NCBI RefSeq assembly: GCF_041020765.1
Contig: NZ_JBEUEJ010000006.1
DNA: 64,000 bases
DNA from: Kineococcus terrestris
GTDB lineage: Bacteria; Actinomycetota; Actinomycetes; Actinomycetales; Kineococcaceae
Direction: 5' to 3' (one strand)
The notes under the pieces: generated by a model
What the model was told of the DNA's origin: nothing
What the model saw: only the letters and a program-made list of their open reading frames with translations
Databases searched by the model: none
Made by a program: the position numbers and the translations under genes
Shown here: piece by piece, positions 10,884-21,069 of the stretch
Position numbering within the stretch: position 1 is the first letter of the stretch
Layout: each line of letters opens with the position of its first letter

Positions 10884-11378
10884 GTGCGACGGACCGCGGG
10901 CCCGGTGACCGGCTGGTCCCTGCTGCCGCGGCTGCTGCTGGTCGTGGCCCTGGGGGCCGGTCTGTCGGCGATGCACGTCCTGGCCGCTGCGGTGGGACCC
11001 CAGCGCACCTCGGGGCACGCCTCCAGCCGCGCCGCCGGGGACGCCCCGGGGCACGTGGGGAGCGCTCCCCCGCACGGCCTGGCACCGGTGAGCGGGGCGG
11101 TGGCCTCGACGGGCGGCTCGACCGAGCCGCACGAGGCTGCGCGGGCGGGGGCCCGGCTCGGTGAGCACGACCACCACCCGACGGGTGAGTGCGTGCTGTT
11201 CCTGTCCGCCGGCGTCGCGCTGGTGCTCGTCCTGCTCGCCCGGTCCACCGCGCGGGCTCTGCGCGCGTCGTACCGGCTCACCGGGGCGTGGCCCCGCCAA
11301 CGCACCGCCACCACGCCGTGGCGCGGACCTCCGCCGTGGCGCTGGCCACGCGTGGCCCTGTGCGTGATCCGGGTCTAG
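10884..11378 (+). CDS. DUF6153-like small membrane protein, copper-regulated
   Basis: A 164-aa protein of unknown function, resembling the DUF6153 proteins found in actinobacterial copper clusters. A first membrane segment spans residues about 12-36 (LLPRLLLVVALGAGLSAMHVLAAA). A histidine-containing linker (EHDHHPTGEC) leads to a second segment (VLFLSAGVALVLVLLA), and an arginine/proline-rich tail ends the protein. The His-Cys cluster facing outwards could bind metal; that is inference. GTG 10884 follows the TAGCCT element by 6 nt, so translation is probably leaderless; the GGAGG beside the start is too close to serve as a normal ribosome site. It is first in the copper island. Confidence 0.6.
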   Translation: MRRTAGPVTGWSLLPRLLLVVALGAGLSAMHVLAAAVGPQRTSGHASSRAAGDAPGHVGSAPPHGLAPVSGAVASTGGSTEPHEAARAGARLGEHDHHPTGECVLFLSAGVALVLVLLARSTARALRASYRLTGAWPRQRTATTPWRGPPPWRWPRVALCVIRV

Positions 11379-11463
11379 GCCGAACGTCGGCGCGTCGTGG
11401 ACGACGTCCACGCGCCGCCTCGTCGTTCACCCACACCCGTGACCTGTTCAAGGAGACGCACCC

Positions 11464-12141
11464 GTGATGCGCAACACCACCACCCGCACCACCCGCTCGA
11501 CCCGACCTGCCGCCCGCCTCGGCGCTCTGGGCGCCGCTGCGACGCTGTCCCTGCTCCTGACCGCCTGCGGCGGTGACGACGCCGGCTCGATGGACCACTC
11601 CTCGATGGGCTCGGAGTCGTCCTCGTCGAGTCCTTCGGCCAGCGCGTCGAACGGCGCCGCGGTGGACGCCGAGCACGACGACCAGGACGTCGAGTTCGCC
11701 CAGATGATGATCGTGCACCACCGGGGCGCGATCGAGATGGCGCAGATGGCCGCCACCCGGGCCTCCAGCCAGGAGGTCCAGGACCTGGCCGCGACCATCG
11801 AGGCCGCGCAGCAGCCCGAGATCGAGCAGATGACCTCCTGGCTCGACGCCTGGGGCGAGCCGGTCGAGGCCCACTCCGGCATGCCGGGGATGGACCACTC
11901 CGGCATGCCGGGGATGATGACCGAGGAGCAGACGGGGCAGCTGCAGGACGCCACCGGGGACGAGTTCGACCGCCTGTTCCTGCAGATGATGATCGAGCAC
12001 CACACCGGTGCGGTGCAGATGGCCGAGACCGAGCTGCAGGAGGGTTCCAACCCGCAGGCGCGGGAGCTGGCCGGCTCGATCGTGGAGAGTCAGAGCGCCG
12101 AGATCGAGCAGATGGAGGAGTTGCTCGCCGGCGCGAGCTGA
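11464..12141 (+). CDS. DUF305 domain lipoprotein (copper-associated)
   Basis: A 225-aa exported lipoprotein. The signal peptide ends at lipobox LLLTAC with Cys35 as lipidation site. A Ser/Asp-rich linker with MDHSSM follows. Two DUF305 helical repeats carry the paired signatures EFAQMMIVHHRGAIEMAQM (residues about 76-94) and LFLQMMIEHHTGAVQMAE (about 175-192), plus HSGMPGMDHSGMPGMM between them. DUF305 is a ferritin-like four-helix fold; the many Met/His residues suggest Cu binding outside the membrane. GTG 11464 is preferred because AGGAG lies 8 bases before it. It lies downstream of the DUF6153 gene and probably shares its CsoR-controlled transcript. Confidence 0.85.
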   Translation: MMRNTTTRTTRSTRPAARLGALGAAATLSLLLTACGGDDAGSMDHSSMGSESSSSSPSASASNGAAVDAEHDDQDVEFAQMMIVHHRGAIEMAQMAATRASSQEVQDLAATIEAAQQPEIEQMTSWLDAWGEPVEAHSGMPGMDHSGMPGMMTEEQTGQLQDATGDEFDRLFLQMMIEHHTGAVQMAETELQEGSNPQARELAGSIVESQSAEIEQMEELLAGAS

Positions 12142-12352
12142 GGCCGGGCCGACCGGTGGGGGGCGCGACCTGCCCGCCGGTCACCTCCTGGGCGTCCCTC
12201 GGGCCGTCACCGACCGGTCTCCCGGCGGTCGGCGGTCCGAGGGGCTCGGTGAAGGAGCCCGTGTCCGGGGAGTCCTGCCGGGGGTTCGGCTCGGCCGTGC
12301 GACGCGGCTGCCCGGACTCGTGCCGGTTCCCGCTCCCGGCCCCTTGTGCAAT

Positions 12353-12371
12353 TACCCCCGGGGGGTATCTT
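12353..12371 (+). promoter_or_regulatory. CsoR operator and promoter of the copper ATPase gene
   Basis: TACCCCCGGGGGGTA (12353-12367) is a close match to the CsoR operator core. It overlaps the TATCTT -10 element (12366-12371), which lies 7 nt before the ATG at 12379. Repressor binding would block RNA polymerase; copper would release it. No ribosome site is seen before the ATG, consistent with a leaderless message. Confidence 0.8.
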
Positions 12372-12378
12372 TGCCGTC

Positions 12379-14829
<2,451 letters not shown>

Positions 14830-14929
14830 CGACGGGGTGCGGGCTGCTCCGCGACCGGGCCGGCCGGACGGGACGCACCCGCGGATCGGCGATGATGAGG
14901 GACCCCGGCTGCCGCAGGAGGAGACAGCG

Positions 14930-15226
14930 ATGACGGCCACGACGCCGCCCGGTTACGCCGACACCAAGACCTCGCAGCTCAAGCGGCTGCGCCGCGTCGA
15001 GGGCCAGGTCCGCGGCCTGCAGCGCATGATCGACGAGGACGCCTACTGCATCGACGTGCTCACCCAGGTGTCCGCGGCCACCAGAGCGCTGGAAGCGGTC
15101 GCGCTGAGCCTGCTGGAGGAGCACCTGGCCCACTGCGTCAGCGACGCCATCGCTCACGGCGGCGACGAGGCCGACGCGAAGATCAAGGAGGCGTCGGCCG
15201 CGATCGCCCGCCTGCTGCGCTCCTGA
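14930..15226 (+). CDS. csoR: Copper-sensing transcriptional repressor CsoR
   Basis: A 98-aa all-helical repressor of the CsoR/RcnR family. The Cu(I) ligands are in exact family spacing: C40 (AYCIDVL), H65 and C69 (EEHLAHC), a C-x24-H-x3-C arrangement. The DNA-contact start QLKRLRRVEGQVRGLQRMI is also typical. Apo-CsoR binds GC-rich operators and Cu(I) releases it, so it most probably controls the two operators at 10854 and 12353. The ATG is chosen by the GCAGGAGGAGA ribosome site just upstream; the open frame extends further without support. It is co-directional with the ATPase and closes the copper cluster. Confidence 0.93.
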   Translation: MTATTPPGYADTKTSQLKRLRRVEGQVRGLQRMIDEDAYCIDVLTQVSAATRALEAVALSLLEEHLAHCVSDAIAHGGDEADAKIKEASAAIARLLRS

Positions 15227-15285
15227 GCGCCCGCTGGAGGCGGGCCGTCGGCTCGCCCGGCGCTCGGCCCCCAGCACTACCGGCG

Positions 15286-15675
15286 TCAGGGCGTGTGCAG
15301 CCTGTCGACCGCGACGGTGAGCACGACCCGCCGCTGGTCCGTCCCGCCGAACCCCGGGTAGGGGCGCCCGATGTACTTGTGCGACAGCTCGTCGAGCTGC
15401 TCGCGGGCCCCGTCGGTGCTGGTCGCGACGACGCGGCCGCGCAGCGCCCACGAGCGGGACGGGTTCGCCGGGTCGGCGATGCCGAGGGCGACCCGGCTGT
15501 CGCGGGCGACGTTGCGGGCCTTCTGGTGGGTCTCGACGGTGTTGACGAGGACGTGCTCGCCGTCGGTGCCCGCCCACGTCTGGCTGATCTGCGGGGAGCC
15601 GTCGGGCATGAGGGTGGTCACGAAGCAGATCGCCCGGTCGTTCAGGACGTCGACGAGCGGCTGGGGCAGGGGCAC
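15286..15675 (-). CDS. PPOX class (pyridoxamine oxidase-like) F420/FMN-dependent oxidoreductase
   Basis: A 129-aa split-barrel flavin/deazaflavin-binding protein. The conserved PPOX pattern is present: LVDVLNDRAICFVTTLMPDGSPQISQTWAG (residues about 7-36), VNTVETHQKARNVARDSRVAL, and a C-terminal GRPYPGFGGTDQRRVVLTVAVDRLHTP. Actinobacterial members often use F420; the cofactor here is inferred. GTG 15675 has a GAGGAA ribosome site 8 bases upstream. It starts 12 bases after the stop of the tetR gene, so the two form an operon. Its 3' end is duplicated, in decayed form, at 10655-10815 across the copper island. Confidence 0.88.
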   Translation of the reverse strand: MPLPQPLVDVLNDRAICFVTTLMPDGSPQISQTWAGTDGEHVLVNTVETHQKARNVARDSRVALGIADPANPSRSWALRGRVVATSTDGAREQLDELSHKYIGRPYPGFGGTDQRRVVLTVAVDRLHTP

Positions 15676-15686
15676 GGCGGGGTTCC

Positions 15687-16319
15687 TCACTGGTGGTGGT
15701 GGCTGTAGAGGTGCTCGACGACGTCGCCGCCGGGAGCCGGTCCGGGCAGGTCGGCGTGCTGGAGGCCGGCGAGGGCGATCGCCAGGGCGCGCCGCCACAG
15801 GTCGGGGGCGGTGGTGGCGGAGGCGTCGAGGACACCGCCGACCATGACGTGGACGGCGACGAGGTCGGCCGGGACGACACCGGCGGGCAGCTGTCCGTCG
15901 CGCACGGCGCGCGCGATGAGGTCGGTGACCAGCGGGGTCATCCGCTCGTGCGCGCGGTGGGCGATGGCCCGCGGCCCCCGCTGCCCGCGCAGGATCTGCC
16001 CGAGCGCCCGGTTCGCGGCCTCGCGCTCGAGCTGCCGCTCGAGGAAACCCGTCAGCCCGCGCCAGGCGTCCTCGTCGCGGGCGGCGTCCTCGGCCATCGC
16101 GCACACGGCCTCGACGTGCTCGCTGAACAGGGCGTCGACGAGGTCGTCGCGGTCGGGGAAGCGCCGGTAGACGGTGCCGGTGCCCGTGCCGGCGGCGTGG
16201 GCGATGTCCTCGTAGGAGACGTCCAGTCCGTGGTGCGCCATGAGGTCGGCGGCGGTCGCCAGCAGCAACCGGCGGTTGCGCTCGGCGTCGCGGCGCAGGG
16301 GGCGGGCGGGGGGTGGCAC
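15687..16319 (-). CDS. TetR family transcriptional regulator
   Basis: A 210-aa TetR-type repressor. The N-terminal helix-turn-helix is clear: RNRRLLLATAADLMAHHG, then SYEDIAHAAGTGTGTVYRRFPDRDDLVDALF (residues about 35-65). The C-terminal ligand domain contains a C-terminal HHHQ tail. The start is GTG 16319, 6 nt after a TACGCT -10 element with TTGAGA 18 bp further upstream, giving a leaderless message. The 24-bp palindrome at 16353-16376 overlaps that -35, so it probably represses itself and the divergent epoxide hydrolase. The PPOX gene is co-transcribed behind it. Confidence 0.9.
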   Translation of the reverse strand: MPPPARPLRRDAERNRRLLLATAADLMAHHGLDVSYEDIAHAAGTGTGTVYRRFPDRDDLVDALFSEHVEAVCAMAEDAARDEDAWRGLTGFLERQLEREAANRALGQILRGQRGPRAIAHRAHERMTPLVTDLIARAVRDGQLPAGVVPADLVAVHVMVGGVLDASATTAPDLWRRALAIALAGLQHADLPGPAPGGDVVEHLYSHHHQ

Positions 16320-16352
16320 GCGGCGAGCGTAACCAAGCGGAGGTCGGGTTCT

Positions 16353-16376
16353 CAAGTTGAACTCCGGTTCCACTTG
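16353..16376. promoter_or_regulatory. Probable TetR operator (24-bp palindrome)
   Basis: CAAGTTGAAC (16353-16362) and GTTCCACTTG (16367-16376) are inverted copies with one mismatch around a TCCG centre. The site lies between tetR (minus) and the epoxide hydrolase (plus), covers the tetR -35 region, and contains TTGAAC as a possible -35 for the other direction. Size and position are typical of TetR operators. Confidence 0.75.
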
Positions 16377-16418
16377 TGGTCGGCTCCTGCCACCACCCCG
16401 ACCAGCACGGAGGACCCC

Positions 16419-17585
16419 GTGACCCTCGCCCCTCCCGCGCCCGACCTCGTCCTCCCCTTCGCCGTCCACGTCCCGCAGGCCGACCTCGACGACCTCGCCG
16501 ACCGCCTGGCCCGCACCCGCTGGCCCGAGGCGGAGACGGCCCCCGGGCAGGGGCCGGCCCTGCACCGCCTGCGCGACCTCGTCGCGCACTGGTCCGAGCG
16601 CTACGACTGGCGCCGCTGCGAGGCCGACCTGAACGCCCTCGGTTCCTCGCGCACCGTGATCGACGGGCTAGGGATCCACTTCCTGCACGTGCGCTCGCCC
16701 GAACCCGCCGCCCGTCCCCTGCTGCTGTGCCACGGCTGGCCCGGTTCCGTCCTGGAGTTCCGGAAGCTCGTCGGCCCGCTGACCGACCCCGTCGCCCACG
16801 GCGGCCGCGCCGAGGACGCCTTCCACGTCGTCGTCCCCTCGATGCCCGGTTTCGGGTTCTCCGACAAGCCCGCCGGACCCGGCTGGGGCGTCGCCCGGAC
16901 CGCTGACGCGTGGATCGAGCTCATGCGCCGCCTCGGCTGCTCCGACTGGTTCGCCCAGGGCGGCGACTGGGGCGCCGCCGTCGTGGACGCCATCGGCCGC
17001 CGGCCCGGTTCCGGGTGCGCGGGGCTGCACGTCAACCTGCCGATGGTGTTCCCGACGCCGGAGGAGGTGCGCGACGCCGACCCGGTGGAGCGGCGGATGG
17101 TCGAGCGCGCGCAGCGGTACGCGGCGGACCAGGACGCCTACGCCCGCGAGCAGGCCACCCGCCCGCAGACGATCGGCTACTCCCTCGTGGACTCCCCGGT
17201 CGGGCTCGCCGCGTGGATCCTCACCATCTTCGACGACGTCGTGGACCACGACGGCGACCCGCTGGACGTCGTCGGCCGCGACGAGTTCCTGGACGACGTG
17301 ATGATGCACTGGCTGCCCGGCACGGGCGCGTCCTCCGCGCGCCTGTACTGGGAGGCGCAGCGGGAACGGCCGGCCGGCCCGCCGGAGCCGGGCCCCACCC
17401 CGATCGGGGTCAGCGTCTTCCCCGGCGAGGCCGTCCAGGCGTCCCGGCGCTGGGTCGAGCGGCGCTACCGCACCGTCCTGCACCACGCGCTGCTCGAGCG
17501 CGGCGGCCACTTCGCCGCGATGGAGCAGCCCGACGTCCTCGTCGAGGAGGTCCGCACCACGTTCCGCCCGCTGCGCACCGCCTGA
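16419..17585 (+). CDS. Epoxide hydrolase (alpha/beta hydrolase, EHN family)
   Basis: A 388-aa microsomal-type epoxide hydrolase. An N-terminal EHN lid domain (residues about 1-95, LPFAVHVPQADLDDLADRLARTRWP) precedes the alpha/beta fold. The oxyanion HGWPGS (105-110) and nucleophile D183 in GGDWGA are clear. Lid tyrosines are likely (for example in LYWEAQRE), and the catalytic histidine lies in GGHFAAMEQPD near the end. It opens epoxides to diols through a covalent ester. GTG 16419 follows ACGGAGGA. Divergence from tetR across the palindromic operator suggests induction by its substrate or a related hydrophobic compound. Confidence 0.92.
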   Translation: MTLAPPAPDLVLPFAVHVPQADLDDLADRLARTRWPEAETAPGQGPALHRLRDLVAHWSERYDWRRCEADLNALGSSRTVIDGLGIHFLHVRSPEPAARPLLLCHGWPGSVLEFRKLVGPLTDPVAHGGRAEDAFHVVVPSMPGFGFSDKPAGPGWGVARTADAWIELMRRLGCSDWFAQGGDWGAAVVDAIGRRPGSGCAGLHVNLPMVFPTPEEVRDADPVERRMVERAQRYAADQDAYAREQATRPQTIGYSLVDSPVGLAAWILTIFDDVVDHDGDPLDVVGRDEFLDDVMMHWLPGTGASSARLYWEAQRERPAGPPEPGPTPIGVSVFPGEAVQASRRWVERRYRTVLHHALLERGGHFAAMEQPDVLVEEVRTTFRPLRTA

Positions 17586-17637
17586 GCGCCGAGCGCTCGA
17601 CGGACCGCGCCCCGGCGCACGGGACGCGGTCCGGAGC

Positions 17638-18534
17638 TCAGGCCCCCGGTGCGACGACGCGCACGACGCTCGCGTCGTCGGCGGCGCCCATCCCGTGCGC
17701 GGCGCCCAGCCGGTACAGCTGCTCGGCGGCCGCGGCCACCGGCGTGGGCAGCCCGGCGCCCTTGGCGGCCGCCGTCACGATGCCCATGTCCTTGACGAAG
17801 ATGTCCAGGCGGCTGAGCACCTCCGGGTCGCCGCCCTCCAGCGCCTCGACCACGCGCGGGCCGCGGTTGGCGAGCATGAACGAGCCCGCCGCGCCCGTGG
17901 CCAGGGTGTCCAGCGTCGTGCGCGGGTCCAGCCCCAGCGCCCGCGCCAGGGCCAGCGCCTCCGCCGCGGCCGCGATGTGCACCCCGCACAGCAGCTGGTT
18001 GACGGTCTTGAACGCCTGCCCGTCGCCGGGCCGGTCGCCGATGACGCTGAGGGTGGAGGCCAGCTGCTCCAGCACCGGCGCCACGCGCTCGCGGGCGGCG
18101 GGGGCGCCGCCGACGACGATGAGCAGATCGCCCTCCCCGGCGCGCACCGGGCCGCCGCTGAGCGGGGCGTCGACCAGGTCGATCCCCGTCTCGGCCAGCC
18201 GCTCGGCGACGGTGGTGACCTCCTCGATCCCGACGGTGCTGGTCATGAGGACGACCGCGCCGGGGCGCAGCACCGCGGCCACGCCGTCCTCGCCGAACAG
18301 CGCCGCGCGCAGCTGCGCCCCGTCGCGGACGGCGAGCAGGACGGCGTCCACGCCCTCGGCGGCCGCCCGCGCGGAGGAGAACGGCGTCACGCCCGCGGCC
18401 CCGGCCAGGTCCAGGCGCTCGGGGGCGATGTCGAAGCCGTGGACGGGCAGGCGCTCGGCGAGCCGGCGGGCCATCGGCAGGCCCATCGCGCCCAGGCCGA
18501 GGACGGCGACGACGGGGGAGGGGGTCTCGGTCAC
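17638..18534 (-). CDS. NAD-binding beta-hydroxyacid dehydrogenase (L-threonate dehydrogenase-like)
   Basis: A 298-aa 3-hydroxyisobutyrate-dehydrogenase family enzyme. The Rossmann motif is VLGLGAMGLPMARRL (residues 11-25), the substrate loop DAPLSGGPVRAGEGDLLIVVGG (about 122-143), and the catalytic lysine K176 in GQAFKTVNQLLCG. Its neighbour is a DUF1537 four-carbon acid-sugar kinase. That pairing is typical of LtnD/LtnK-type catabolism, in which the dehydrogenase oxidises threonate or erythronate at C2. GTG 18534 has a GGAG ribosome site and lies 14 bases from the kinase stop, so the genes form an operon under the GntR operator at 20001. Confidence 0.85.
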   Translation of the reverse strand: MTETPSPVVAVLGLGAMGLPMARRLAERLPVHGFDIAPERLDLAGAAGVTPFSSARAAAEGVDAVLLAVRDGAQLRAALFGEDGVAAVLRPGAVVLMTSTVGIEEVTTVAERLAETGIDLVDAPLSGGPVRAGEGDLLIVVGGAPAARERVAPVLEQLASTLSVIGDRPGDGQAFKTVNQLLCGVHIAAAAEALALARALGLDPRTTLDTLATGAAGSFMLANRGPRVVEALEGGDPEVLSRLDIFVKDMGIVTAAAKGAGLPTPVAAAAEQLYRLGAAHGMGAADDASVVRVVAPGA

Positions 18535-18548
18535 GGGGGTCTCCAGGC

Positions 18549-19982
18549 TCAGCGGGCGGGAAGGGCCGGGTCGGCGAGGGTGTCCACGACGGCGGCCAGC
18601 GAGCCGTCGTCGCCGACGTTGCCCGCGAAGACGACGTAGGGGATCCCCGCGGCGGGGCCGTCGACGGGCTCCCACAGCGAGACGATGCCCGGCAGCATCG
18701 GCCCGCGGACCACCGCGTGCCGGATGCCGAGGCCGTGGGCGGCGACGTCGCTGGAGGTGATGCCGCCCTTGGCGACCACGAAGCGCGGCGGGCGGGCGGC
18801 CAGCACGCGCTGGACGACCTCGACGACGGCCGCGGAGACGCGGCGGGCGATCTCCAGGCTGGCGGCCGGGTCGCCGGTGCGCTGCAGGACGCGGCTGGTG
18901 GAGACGACGACGTCGCCGTCGGCGAGCAGGCGCACGGTCTCCTCGACGACCTCGCCCAGGTGGGCGGCGGTGCGGTCGGGCGCCAGGACCTGCGGGACGT
19001 CGACGACGACGGAGCGCGCCTGCGGGCGCTCGCCCTGCAGCCGCTCCAGCTGGCGGGTGGTGAGCGCGACGTGCGAGCCGACGACGACGAGACCGCCGCC
19101 GGGGGCGCCGCCGGACCCGAAGACCTCGTCCGCGCTCAGCGGCGCGCGCACGTCGAGGCCGGCGCGGGCGCGCACGAACGGCGGCCCGACGCGGTGCAGC
19201 AGCTCCTTGCCGCGGGCCTCGGCCTCCAGCAGCCCCAGCGACAGGGCGCGCAGGTCGTCCTCGGTGACGGCGTCGGCGACCACGGGGGTGGCGTCGGTGA
19301 CGGCGGCCAGGGCGTCGGCGACGGCGCGGGCGCCGGAGCGGATCGTCGTCAGGTCCAGGACGACGACGTCGTCGCGCCGGTGGCGGCCGCCGGACTTCTC
19401 CTGCACCCAGTCGCGCAGGTCGGAGCTGGTGAACCCGAAGGTGGCGTCGCGGGCGAACTCGGTCTCGCCGACGGGCACCAGGCCGTCGGGGGTGCGGGTG
19501 TAGTGCGTCCCGCCGATCGTGACGCGCCCGGCGTCGGGGAAGGCGGGGACGAGGACGACGGCGTCCACGCGGCGGCCGGCGCGCTCGGCCAGGACGGCGG
19601 CGATGACGTCGGTTTCCAGCGGGAAGTGCCCGCGCAGGGTGGAGTCGCTGCGGCTGACGAAGTCGGCGCGCACGCCGGCGCGCTCGGCGGCGGCCAGGGC
19701 GTGGGTGACGACCTCGCGGTTGCGCTCGGCGGCCGCGGCCGGGTCGAGGCTGCGCGCGTTGGTGAGCACGTAGACCGCGGGCGCGGAGCGGGCGAACGCC
19801 CAGTCGAAGTCGCTCTCGTCCCACGCGGTGAGCACGGGCAGGTCGTGCACGGACTGGGTGCCGGTGGGGTCGTCGTCGAGGACGACGAGCACGGTGGGGC
19901 GGCGGGCCACGACCTCGGCGACCGCGGCGGCGGACACGGCGACGGGGGCGGGGTGGTGCGCGAGCAGGACGGCTTCGTCCAC
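18549..19982 (-). CDS. Four-carbon acid sugar kinase (DUF1537 family)
   Basis: A 477-aa kinase of the OtnK/LtnK/DtnK group, which phosphorylates 3-oxo-tetronates made by the partner dehydrogenase. The N-terminal domain has VLDDDPTGTQSVHDLPVLT (residues about 33-51), YVLTNARSL and FVSRSDSTLRGHFPLETD. The C-terminal nucleotide domain ends with FVVAKGGITSSDVA and the GPMLPGIVSLWEP/GIPYVVFAGNVGDDGSL region. GTG 19982 has a GAGGAGGGA ribosome site. Directly upstream is a perfect palindrome that is probably the operator of the adjacent GntR gene. The aldolase and isomerase needed downstream in the pathway are not in this window. Confidence 0.9.
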   Translation of the reverse strand: MDEAVLLAHHPAPVAVSAAAVAEVVARRPTVLVVLDDDPTGTQSVHDLPVLTAWDESDFDWAFARSAPAVYVLTNARSLDPAAAAERNREVVTHALAAAERAGVRADFVSRSDSTLRGHFPLETDVIAAVLAERAGRRVDAVVLVPAFPDAGRVTIGGTHYTRTPDGLVPVGETEFARDATFGFTSSDLRDWVQEKSGGRHRRDDVVVLDLTTIRSGARAVADALAAVTDATPVVADAVTEDDLRALSLGLLEAEARGKELLHRVGPPFVRARAGLDVRAPLSADEVFGSGGAPGGGLVVVGSHVALTTRQLERLQGERPQARSVVVDVPQVLAPDRTAAHLGEVVEETVRLLADGDVVVSTSRVLQRTGDPAASLEIARRVSAAVVEVVQRVLAARPPRFVVAKGGITSSDVAAHGLGIRHAVVRGPMLPGIVSLWEPVDGPAAGIPYVVFAGNVGDDGSLAAVVDTLADPALPAR

Positions 19983-20000
19983 GGGTCCCTCCTCGTGATC

Positions 20001-20015
20001 AGATGTCAGACATCT
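20001..20015. promoter_or_regulatory. Probable GntR/FCD operator
   Basis: AGATGTC-A-GACATCT is a perfect 7-1-7 palindrome, 18 bases before the kinase start. Its core, TGTCAGACA, has the odd-length GT...AC form typical of FadR-type GntR regulators. A FadR/FCD regulator gene lies next door (20271-20978). It should control the kinase-dehydrogenase operon. Confidence 0.72.
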
Positions 20016-20090
20016 TACATCACGGACGCCGAGGGTTCTGGAGCGTCAGCGCCCACCCGCACCCTGCTCCTCCCGCCCCCCTCCCGCGCG

Positions 20091-20217
20091 GTGATCATGG
20101 ATGGCTGAGGTCTCACGCATCCATGATCACGGCGAGGAGAATGCGATGATCATGGATGGGTGAGCGCTCACCCGTCCATGATCACCGTGGTCTCGCGGAG
20201 TTTCCCTGCAAGATCGC
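20091..20217. repeat. Composite palindromic repeat, locus 1 (A-A-B)
   Basis: Three units of the dispersed repeat. Unit A1 (20091-20130): GTGATCATGGATG with inverted CATCCATGATCAC, a 13-bp stem. Unit A2 (20147-20184): a 38-bp palindrome, TGATCATGGATGGGTGAGC against its inverse with one T/G mismatch. Unit B in reverse orientation (20187-20217) begins GTGGTCTCGC and ends TGCAAGATCGC, separated from A2 by two bases (one base after its outer C). The locus lies between the GntR stop and the DUF1537 kinase operator, the 3' side of GntR. With the operator it fills the 288-base gap between the two genes. Confidence 0.85.
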
Positions 20218-20270
20218 GGAAGGGGAGGGGTGCGGAGCCCCGGCGGGGCGGGGAGAGCGCCGGGCGCGGG

Positions 20271-20978
20271 TCAGGCGGGGCGGCGCAGGACGAGGTGGCG
20301 CAGGTCCTCGGCGGTCTGGCGCAGGTGCTCCTCCATCGCGCGCCGGGCGGCGTCGGGGTCGCCGGCGCGCACCGCCGCCAGCACGGCCTCGTGCGCGGCG
20401 AGCGCGTTGACCTGCACCTGCGGCACCGCCGACGTCTGCTCCCGGCGCTCGCGCAGCACCCGCCCCAGCGGCTCGAACAGCACGGCGACGAACACGTTGC
20501 CGGTGGCGCGCAGCAGGACGTCGTGGAAGGCGACGTCGCTGCGCGCGAAGGCCTCCGGGTCGCCGGCGGCGTGCGCGGCGCGCATCCGCTCCAGCAGGCC
20601 GGCCAGCTCGGCCAGGTCGTCCTCGTCGCGCCGCTGCGCGGCCAGGCCGGCCGCGCCGACCTCCAGCAGGCGGCGCACCTCCAGCAGCTGCACCGCCGCG
20701 GACTCGTCGCCGGCGCCGGCGGAGGTGGCGCGCAGCACCGCGTCCAGGCCCGTCCAGCGGGCCACCGGCTCCACGTAGGTGCCGACCCCGGGCGCGGCGC
20801 GGACGACGTGCTGCGCCTGCAGGGTCTTCAGCGCCTCGCGCAGCGTGACGCGGCTGACGCCGTAGCGGGCGCACAGCTCCGCCTCCGACGGCAGCAGCGA
20901 GCCCACGGGCACCGCCCCGCGCACGACCTCGTCGAGCAGGGCCTCGGCGACCTCGCTGACCAACGACCTGCGCGGCAC
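20271..20978 (-). CDS. GntR family regulator, FCD (FadR) subfamily
   Basis: A 235-aa regulator. The winged helix (LVSEVAEALLDEVVRGAVPVGSLLPSEAELCARYGVSRVTLREALKTLQ, residues about 6-54) is standard GntR. The all-helical FCD effector domain begins near residue 95 and carries the metal/ligand residues in RSDVAFHDVLLRATGN (D and H) and the later AAHEAVLAAV histidine. It probably senses a tetronate-type acid and represses the kinase/dehydrogenase operon through the AGATGTC palindrome at 20001. GTG 20978 is preceded by GAGGGGG. The open frame extends upstream without a better start. Confidence 0.9.
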   Translation of the reverse strand: MPRRSLVSEVAEALLDEVVRGAVPVGSLLPSEAELCARYGVSRVTLREALKTLQAQHVVRAAPGVGTYVEPVARWTGLDAVLRATSAGAGDESAAVQLLEVRRLLEVGAAGLAAQRRDEDDLAELAGLLERMRAAHAAGDPEAFARSDVAFHDVLLRATGNVFVAVLFEPLGRVLRERREQTSAVPQVQVNALAAHEAVLAAVRAGDPDAARRAMEEHLRQTAEDLRHLVLRRPA

Positions 20979-21069
20979 CCGGCCCCCTCGACCCCTCGGC
21001 TCCTGCCCGTCGCGGGCGGGACCGCCGCGGCGGCTGCCGAGTCTAGGCCGACCGGGTGGGCGTGGGACC

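Noticed and set aside
20091..20217. Clustered palindromes as a CRISPR array
   Set aside because: Only two or three units, no regular spacers, no cas genes; the same units are dispersed singly at other loci.
20156..20410. Small open frames starting inside the A palindromes (ATGGATGG...)
   Set aside because: The ATG is part of the repeated hairpin, recurs in all copies in unrelated frames, and no conserved protein follows.
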